Both the position numbers and the translations under genes were made by a program. DNA of 64,000 nucleotides. It comes from Pseudomonas fluorescens. Lineage in GTDB: Bacteria; Pseudomonadota; Gammaproteobacteria; Pseudomonadales; Pseudomonadaceae. Below the pieces are notes generated by a model, which saw nothing but the letters and a program-made list of their open reading frames with translations, was not told where the DNA came from and did not search any database. Location of the stretch: the NCBI RefSeq assembly GCF_902498065.1, contig NZ_CABVIR010000004.1:124001-188000 (forward strand). Direction: 5' to 3'. This document shows positions 57,641 to 64,000 of this stretch, piece by piece. Numbering within the stretch: the stretch's first letter is position 1; the number at the start of each line of letters is the position of its first letter.

Positions 57641-57730
57641 TTGAACACAGCGTTAATTGTCCCAAGCCTGCGCCGCACCACGGCGATGGCGGTGGAATCC
57701 AGCCACGAACTCAGCGTGGGTAAACCGTGA
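57641..57730 (+). pseudogene. Possible remnant of the DUF4845 gene normally between lepB and rnc
   Basis: A 29-codon reading frame from TTG ends [12 protein letters not shown] with its stop overlapping the rnc start (GTGA), the coupling expected of the small membrane-protein gene that precedes rnc in P. aeruginosa. Its last residues loosely resemble the usual end of that protein. A good ribosome-binding site (GGAG at 57584-57587) lies upstream but is followed by ATC rather than a start codon, and the frame has TAA at 57635-57637. The 12-base word TTGAACACAGCG occurs at 57558-57569 and again at 57641-57652. The gene therefore looks deleted. Confidence 0.4.
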
Positions 57731-58416
57731 GCGTCTCCTTAAGCCGTCTAGAGCGTCAGCTCGGCTACACCTTCAAAGATCAGGAACTGATGGTCCTGGC
57801 CCTGACTCACCGCAGTTTTGCCGGGCGCAACAACGAACGCCTGGAATTCCTCGGTGATGCCATCCTCAACTTCGTCGCTGGCGAGGCGCTGTTCGATCGC
57901 TTCCCGCTGGCCCGCGAAGGCCAGTTGTCGCGTTTGCGCGCACGCCTGGTGAAAGGTGAGACTCTGGCGGTACTGGCCCGCGGTTTCGATCTGGGCGAGT
58001 ACTTGCGTCTGGGTTCCGGCGAGTTGAAAAGCGGCGGTTTCCGTCGCGAGTCGATTCTGGCCGATGCCCTGGAAGCGCTGATCGGTGCGATCTACCTGGA
58101 CGCCGGCATGGACATGGCGCGTGAGCGCGTGCTGGCCTGGCTGGCCGGCGAGTTCGAAGGCCTGACACTGGTCGACACCAACAAAGATCCAAAAACCCGT
58201 CTGCAGGAATTCCTGCAATCGCGGGGTTGCGAGCTGCCGCGTTACGAAGTGGTGGATATCCAGGGTGAGCCGCATTGCCGGACGTTCTTCGTCGAATGTG
58301 AAATCACCTTACTGAATGAAAAAAGCCGAGGTCAGGGTGTGAGTCGTCGTATTGCCGAACAGGTAGCGGCCGCCGCAGCACTGATTGCCCTGGGTGTGGA
58401 GAATGGCAATGACTGA
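57727..58416 (+). CDS. rnc: Ribonuclease III
   Basis: A 229-residue double-strand-specific endoribonuclease for rRNA and mRNA processing. The catalytic signature is [20 protein letters not shown] with acidic residues, the second acidic site is in [20 protein letters not shown], and the C-terminal dsRNA-binding domain contains [20 protein letters not shown]. It starts with GTG at 57727 and overlaps era by eight bases. Confidence 0.96.
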   Translation: MSVSLSRLERQLGYTFKDQELMVLALTHRSFAGRNNERLEFLGDAILNFVAGEALFDRFPLAREGQLSRLRARLVKGETLAVLARGFDLGEYLRLGSGELKSGGFRRESILADALEALIGAIYLDAGMDMARERVLAWLAGEFEGLTLVDTNKDPKTRLQEFLQSRGCELPRYEVVDIQGEPHCRTFFVECEITLLNEKSRGQGVSRRIAEQVAAAAALIALGVENGND

Positions 58417-59311
58417 TTCAATCGCAACACGCTGTGGCTATGTTGCCATCGTCGGCCGTCCCAACGTGGGCAAGTCCACGCTGCTGAACCACATCCTCGG
58501 CCAGAAGCTCGCGATCACTTCGCGCAAGCCGCAAACTACCCGCCACAACATGCTGGGCATCAAGACCGAGGGCGCCGTCCAGGCGATCTACGTCGACACC
58601 CCGGGTATGCACAAGGGCGGCGAAAAGGCCTTGAACCGTTACATGAACAAAACCGCTTCGGCGGCGTTGAAAGACGTCGACGTGGTGATCTTCGTGGTTG
58701 ACCGCACCAAGTGGACCGACGAAGACCAGATGGTCCTCGAGCGCGTCCAGTACGTGACCGGCCCGCTGATCGTGGCGCTGAACAAGACCGACCGCATCGA
58801 AGACAAAGCCGAGCTGATGCCGCACCTGAGCTGGTTGCAGGAGCAGCTGCCGAACGCGCAGATCATGCCGATCTCGGCCCAGCACGGGCACAACCTTGAA
58901 GCGCTGGAGCGGGTGATTGCCGGTTACCTGCCGGAAAACGATCACTTCTTCCCGGAAGACCAGATCACCGACCGCAGCAGCCGCTTCCTCGCTGCTGAAC
59001 TGGTGCGCGAGAAAATCATGCGCCAGATGGGCGCCGAGCTGCCGTACCAGATCACCGTGGAAATCGAAGAGTTCAAGCAGCAGGGGAAAACCCTGCACAT
59101 TCATGCGTTGATCCTCGTCGAACGTGACGGCCAGAAGAAAATCATCATTGGTGACAAGGGCGAGCGCATCAAGCGCATCGGCACCGAGGCACGCAAGGAC
59201 ATGGAGCTGCTGTTCGACTCCAAGATCATGCTCAACCTCTGGGTGAAAGTGAAAGGCGGCTGGTCCGACGACGAACGCGCGCTGCGTTCGCTGGGTTACG
59301 GCGACCTGTAA
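58409..59311 (+). CDS. era: GTPase Era
   Basis: A 300-residue GTPase that assists 30S assembly. G1 is [17 protein letters not shown]2 region [16 protein letters not shown]3 DTPGMHKG, G4 NKTDRIED, and the C-terminal KH domain holds [20 protein letters not shown] with the family end [19 protein letters not shown]. The ATG at 58409 is chosen; an ATG two codons earlier (58403) is also possible. Translationally coupled to rnc. Confidence 0.97.
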   Translation: MTDSIATRCGYVAIVGRPNVGKSTLLNHILGQKLAITSRKPQTTRHNMLGIKTEGAVQAIYVDTPGMHKGGEKALNRYMNKTASAALKDVDVVIFVVDRTKWTDEDQMVLERVQYVTGPLIVALNKTDRIEDKAELMPHLSWLQEQLPNAQIMPISAQHGHNLEALERVIAGYLPENDHFFPEDQITDRSSRFLAAELVREKIMRQMGAELPYQITVEIEEFKQQGKTLHIHALILVERDGQKKIIIGDKGERIKRIGTEARKDMELLFDSKIMLNLWVKVKGGWSDDERALRSLGYGDL

Positions 59312-59328
59312 TACTGCATAAAGATCTA

Positions 59329-59420
59329 CTGTGGGAGCGAGCCTGCTCGCGATGAGGGCCTGGTATTCAACATCAATGTTGACTGACAGACCGCTATCGC
59401 GAGCAGGCTCGCTCCCACAT
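59329..59420. repeat. REP pair (REPIN) between era and recO
   Basis: GGGAGCGAGCCTGCTCGCGA (from 59333) and TATCGCGAGCAGGCTCGCTC (from about 59395) face each other. It separates two genes that are usually tightly linked; recO therefore sits 162 bases after era. Confidence 0.9.
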
Positions 59421-59473
59421 TGGTTTTGGGCTATTTGTAAAACTGCATTCCTTCATTGAGATCTGCGATTTCC

Positions 59474-60157
59474 ATGTCCCAACCCATCGGCCAACCCGCC
59501 TACGTCCTCCACTCCCGCGCCTACCGTGAAACCAGCGCATTGGTGGACTTCCTCACGCCGCAAGGTCGGCTGCGGGCGGTGTTGCGCAGTGCGCGGGGCA
59601 AGGCCGGGACGCTGGCGCGGCCGTTCGTGCCGTTGGAGGTCGAGTTCCGGGGGCGAGGTGAGTTGAAGAATGTCGGGCGCATGGAAAGCGCCGGCATTTC
59701 CACCTGGCTCAACGGTGAGGCGCTGTTCAGCGGTCTTTACCTCAATGAGTTGCTGATTCGGCTGCTGCCGTCAGAAGATCCCCATCCGGCGGTCTTCGAT
59801 CACTACGCCGCAACCTTGCTCGCGTTGGCCGAAGGCCGTCCGCTGGAACCGTTGCTGCGCTCCTTTGAATGGCGCCTGCTCGATGATCTCGGGTACGGCT
59901 TCGCGCTGTCCACCGACATCCATGGCGAACCCATCGCGCCGGACGGCCTCTACCGATTGCAAGTCGATGCGGGGCTGGAGCAGGTCTATCTGTTGCAACC
60001 CGGTCTGTTCAACGGCACTGAACTGCTGGCCATGGCGGACGCTGACTGGTCTGCCCCCGGCGCGCTGTCCGCGGCCAAGCGTCTGATGCGCCAGGCGCTG
60101 GCCGTTCATCTGGGCGGTCGTCCCCTCGTCAGTCGCGAGTTGTTTCGCAAGCCCTGA
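59474..60157 (+). CDS. recO: DNA repair protein RecO
   Basis: A 227-residue recombination mediator that loads RecA with RecR. The N-terminal OB domain is visible ([38 protein letters not shown]) and the helical C-terminal domain follows ([20 protein letters not shown]). The zinc cysteines of some RecO proteins are absent, as usual in this lineage. The ATG at 59474 is chosen; the frame is open from 59456. Ribosome-binding site is weak. Confidence 0.94.
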   Translation: MSQPIGQPAYVLHSRAYRETSALVDFLTPQGRLRAVLRSARGKAGTLARPFVPLEVEFRGRGELKNVGRMESAGISTWLNGEALFSGLYLNELLIRLLPSEDPHPAVFDHYAATLLALAEGRPLEPLLRSFEWRLLDDLGYGFALSTDIHGEPIAPDGLYRLQVDAGLEQVYLLQPGLFNGTELLAMADADWSAPGALSAAKRLMRQALAVHLGGRPLVSRELFRKP

Positions 60158-60206
60158 TCACCCCGTATGCTGTGCACCGAACTTTCTCTTCTTCTGGAGC
60201 GCTTCC

Positions 60207-60950
60207 GTGACCACCAGCAATCGCATTCTTCTTGGCGTGAACATCGACCACGTTGCCACCCTGCGTCAGGCCCGGGGCACTCGCTATCCCGATCCGGTCA
60301 AGGCGGCACTGGACGCGGAAGAGGCGGGTGCTGACGGCATCACCGTGCACCTGCGTGAAGACCGCCGGCACATCCAGGAGCGCGATGTTCTGTTGCTCAA
60401 GGATGTGTTGCAAACCCGCATGAACTTCGAAATGGGCGTCACCGAAGAAATGATGGCGTTCGCCGAGCGCATCCGTCCGGCGCACATTTGCCTGGTCCCG
60501 GAAACCCGTCAGGAACTGACCACCGAAGGCGGTCTGGACGTGGCGGGGCAGGAAGCGCGAATCAAGGCAGCGGTGGAACGTCTGGCGAAGATCGGTTGCG
60601 AAGTGTCGCTGTTCATCGATGCAGACGAGCGGCAGATCGAAGCGTCCCGTCGTGTCGGTGCCCCGGCGATTGAATTGCACACCGGCCGTTATGCCGATGC
60701 CGAGACGCCGACGGACGTGGCTGAAGAGCTCAAGCGCGTGGCCGATGGCGTGGCGTTTGGCCTGGCGCAAGGGCTGATCGTCAATGCCGGCCACGGTTTG
60801 CACTATCACAACGTAGAGGCGGTCGCGGCGATCAAGGGCATCAACGAATTGAACATCGGCCATGCGCTGGTGGCGCATGCGTTGTTTGTCGGGTTCAAGT
60901 CGGCGGTGTCTGAAATGAAGGCGTTGATTCTGGCCGCCGCAAAAGCCTAG
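60207..60950 (+). CDS. pdxJ: Pyridoxine 5'-phosphate synthase
   Basis: A 247-residue enzyme that condenses 1-deoxyxylulose 5-phosphate with 3-amino-2-oxopropyl phosphate in vitamin B6 synthesis. Family blocks: [39 protein letters not shown], the active-site region [19 protein letters not shown] and the phosphate loop [12 protein letters not shown] with [13 protein letters not shown]. It starts with GTG and ends the lepA-to-pdxJ block. A REPIN follows. Confidence 0.97.
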   Translation: MTTSNRILLGVNIDHVATLRQARGTRYPDPVKAALDAEEAGADGITVHLREDRRHIQERDVLLLKDVLQTRMNFEMGVTEEMMAFAERIRPAHICLVPETRQELTTEGGLDVAGQEARIKAAVERLAKIGCEVSLFIDADERQIEASRRVGAPAIELHTGRYADAETPTDVAEELKRVADGVAFGLAQGLIVNAGHGLHYHNVEAVAAIKGINELNIGHALVAHALFVGFKSAVSEMKALILAAAKA

Positions 60951-60967
60951 GCCGAACACAAAAAAAC

Positions 60968-61058
60968 TGTGGGAGCGAGCCTGCTCGCGATGGCGTCTTA
61001 ACATTCAACGAAGGTGTTGATTGTAAGACCGCTATCGCGAGCAGGCTCGCTCCCACAT
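60968..61058. repeat. REP pair (REPIN) between convergent pdxJ and mltF
   Basis: GGGAGCGAGCCTGCTCGCGA (from 60971) and TATCGCGAGCAGGCTCGCTC (from about 61033) face each other. It lies between the converging 3' ends and probably acts as a transcription barrier there. Confidence 0.9.
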
Positions 61059-61075
61059 TTGATTGGTGGTGCCTG

Positions 61076-62761
<1,686 letters not shown>

Positions 62762-62810
62762 CTAGAATGCACGGCCTCAAAGCACACCCCTTCCCGAGGC
62801 TGTCCCGAAG

Positions 62811-64000
62811 ATGTTGATCCTGCGCGGCGCTCCTGCCCTTTCTGCCTTTCGCCACAGCAAACTCCTTGAGCAACTGAGCCAGAAGGTTCCGGCTGTCAGT
62901 GGCTTGTATGCTGAATTCGCTCACTTCGCCGAAGTTACCGGCGTCCTGACCGGCGACGAACAGCAGGTGCTCGCGCGCCTTCTGAAGTACGGTCCAAGCG
63001 TTCCGGTTCAAGAACCGACCGGTCGCCTGTTCCTGGTGTTGCCGCGTTTCGGCACCATCTCGCCGTGGTCCAGCAAGGCCAGCGACATCGCTCGCAACTG
63101 CGGCCTGGGCAAGATTCAGCGTCTGGAGCGCGGCATCGCGTTTTATGTCGCCGGCCAGTTCAGCGACGCCGAAGCGCTGTTGATCTCTGACGCGCTGCAC
63201 GACCGCATGACCCAGATCGTCCTCGCCAACCTTGAACAGGCCGCCGGCCTGTTCAGCCACGCCGAACCGAAGCCGCTGACCGCGATCGACGTGTTGGGTG
63301 GCGGCCGCGCCGCGCTGGAAAAAGCCAACACCGAGCTGGGCCTGGCCCTGGCCGAAGACGAGATCGACTACCTGGTCAACGCCTTCGTCGGCTTGAAGCG
63401 CAACCCGCACGACATCGAACTGATGATGTTCGCCCAGGCGAACTCCGAGCACTGCCGTCACAAGATCTTCAACGCCAGTTGGGACATCGACGGTCAGAGC
63501 CAGGAAAAAAGCCTGTTCGGCATGATCAAGAACACTTACCAGATGCACAGCGAAGGCGTTCTGTCCGCTTACAAGGACAACGCTTCGGTGATCGTCGGTA
63601 ACGTTGCCGGCCGTTTCTTCCCGGACCCTGAAACCCGCCAGTACGGCGCGGTGCAGGAACCGGTGCACATTCTGATGAAAGTCGAAACGCACAACCACCC
63701 GACCGCGATTGCCCCGTTCCCGGGTGCGTCCACCGGTTCCGGTGGCGAGATTCGCGACGAAGGCGCTACCGGTCGTGGCGCCAAGCCAAAGGCTGGCCTG
63801 ACCGGTTTCACCGTGTCCAACCTGCAGATCCCTGGCTTCGAACAGCCGTGGGAAGTGCCGTACGGCAAGCCTGAACGCATCGTCACCGCGCTGGACATCA
63901 TGATCGAAGGCCCACTGGGTGGCGCCGCGTTCAACAACGAATTCGGTCGTCCGGCCCTGACCGGTTATTTCCGTACCTTCGAACAGTCGATCACCACCCC
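62811..64000 (+). CDS. purL: Phosphoribosylformylglycinamidine synthase, N-terminal part
   Basis: Large-type FGAM synthase of purine synthesis, cut by the right edge; about 396 of some 1,298 residues are present. Opening [20 protein letters not shown], linker domain, then the FGAM core with the signature [20 protein letters not shown] and [20 protein letters not shown]. The ATG at 62811 follows CCCGAAG. Divergent from mltF. A TAGAAT -10 candidate lies at 62763-62768; no good -35. A weak inverted repeat (CCGCCCG and CGGGCGG, 62722-62755) precedes it. Confidence 0.97.
   Translation, partial: MLILRGAPALSAFRHSKLLEQLSQKVPAVSGLYAEFAHFAEVTGVLTGDEQQVLARLLKYGPSVPVQEPTGRLFLVLPRFGTISPWSSKASDIARNCGLGKIQRLERGIAFYVAGQFSDAEALLISDALHDRMTQIVLANLEQAAGLFSHAEPKPLTAIDVLGGGRAALEKANTELGLALAEDEIDYLVNAFVGLKRNPHDIELMMFAQANSEHCRHKIFNASWDIDGQSQEKSLFGMIKNTYQMHSEGVLSAYKDNASVIVGNVAGRFFPDPETRQYGAVQEPVHILMKVETHNHPTAIAPFPGASTGSGGEIRDEGATGRGAKPKAGLTGFTVSNLQIPGFEQPWEVPYGKPERIVTALDIMIEGPLGGAAFNNEFGRPALTGYFRTFEQSITT

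Noticed and set aside
57657..57857. 66-residue plus-strand frame between lepB and rnc
   Set aside because: It lies in a different frame from the rnc-coupled remnant, overlaps the rnc start deeply and shows no resemblance to a known protein.

Overview
The window is chromosome from a Pseudomonas of the P. fluorescens complex. The evidence is the high-GC coding style, the Pseudomonas-type gene blocks (dauBAR, aapJQMP, yejK-hupN-rlmF-valS-holC-pepA-lptFG, lepA-lepB-rnc-era-recO-pdxJ, mltF/purL) and nine copies of the paired inverted REP element (core GGGAGCGAGCCTGCTCGCGA) found in fluorescent pseudomonads. It is mostly core chromosome. The clearest accessory block is a chaperone-usher fimbrial locus at about 30.5-41.2 kb. 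No rRNA, tRNA, CRISPR, prophage or IS transposase was seen.

Layout. 1-4.1 kb: the 3' end of lpxC, a Cache-GGDEF diguanylate cyclase, an OprD-family porin and a small secreted protein. 4.1-10.4 kb (minus strand): an RND efflux unit, membrane fusion protein then permease then response regulator then histidine kinase, with no outer-membrane factor. 10.6-15.3 kb: a small hypothetical gene, an Aer-type PAS chemoreceptor, a YkgJ-type cysteine-cluster protein, a periplasmic hypothetical protein, a GNAT acetyltransferase and CheV. 15.5-18.4 kb: divergent norR and hmp (nitric oxide detoxification) with three GT-N7-AC sites between them. 18.5-21.4 kb: dauBAR, which inverts D-arginine to L-arginine, with a REPIN inside the operon. 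21.6-23.8 kb: RNA helicase rhlB and a carboxylesterase. 24.3-28.4 kb: the amino-acid ABC transporter aapJQMP behind a sigma-54 promoter match. 28.6-30.5 kb: a FadR-type regulator and a CynX/NimT-type exporter.

30.5-40.2 kb (minus strand) is the fimbrial cluster: three DUF1120 subunits, a chaperone, an usher, a double-domain subunit (candidate tip adhesin), then four more DUF1120 subunits. Several subunits are recent duplicates or mosaics. A divergent orphan RcsB-like response regulator (40.55 kb) is the likely controller. 41.3-43.6 kb: an NTF2-fold protein, a GIY-YIG protein, a GST-like protein and a membrane-anchored glutaredoxin. 43.6-54.7 kb: housekeeping genes yejK, hupN, rlmF, valS, holC, pepA, lptF and lptG. 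54.9-61 kb: lepA-lepB-rnc-era-recO-pdxJ. 61-64 kb: mltF divergent from purL, which runs off the right edge.

Nothing here is clearly a wholly new system. The best candidates for a second look are the multi-subunit DUF1120 fimbrial locus with its mosaic duplications and orphan regulator, the apparent loss of the small gene normally found between lepB and rnc, the unusual neighbours of lepA and lpxC, and the regulatory architecture at norR-hmp and aapJ. All family assignments come from reading the translated sequence; no database search was run.
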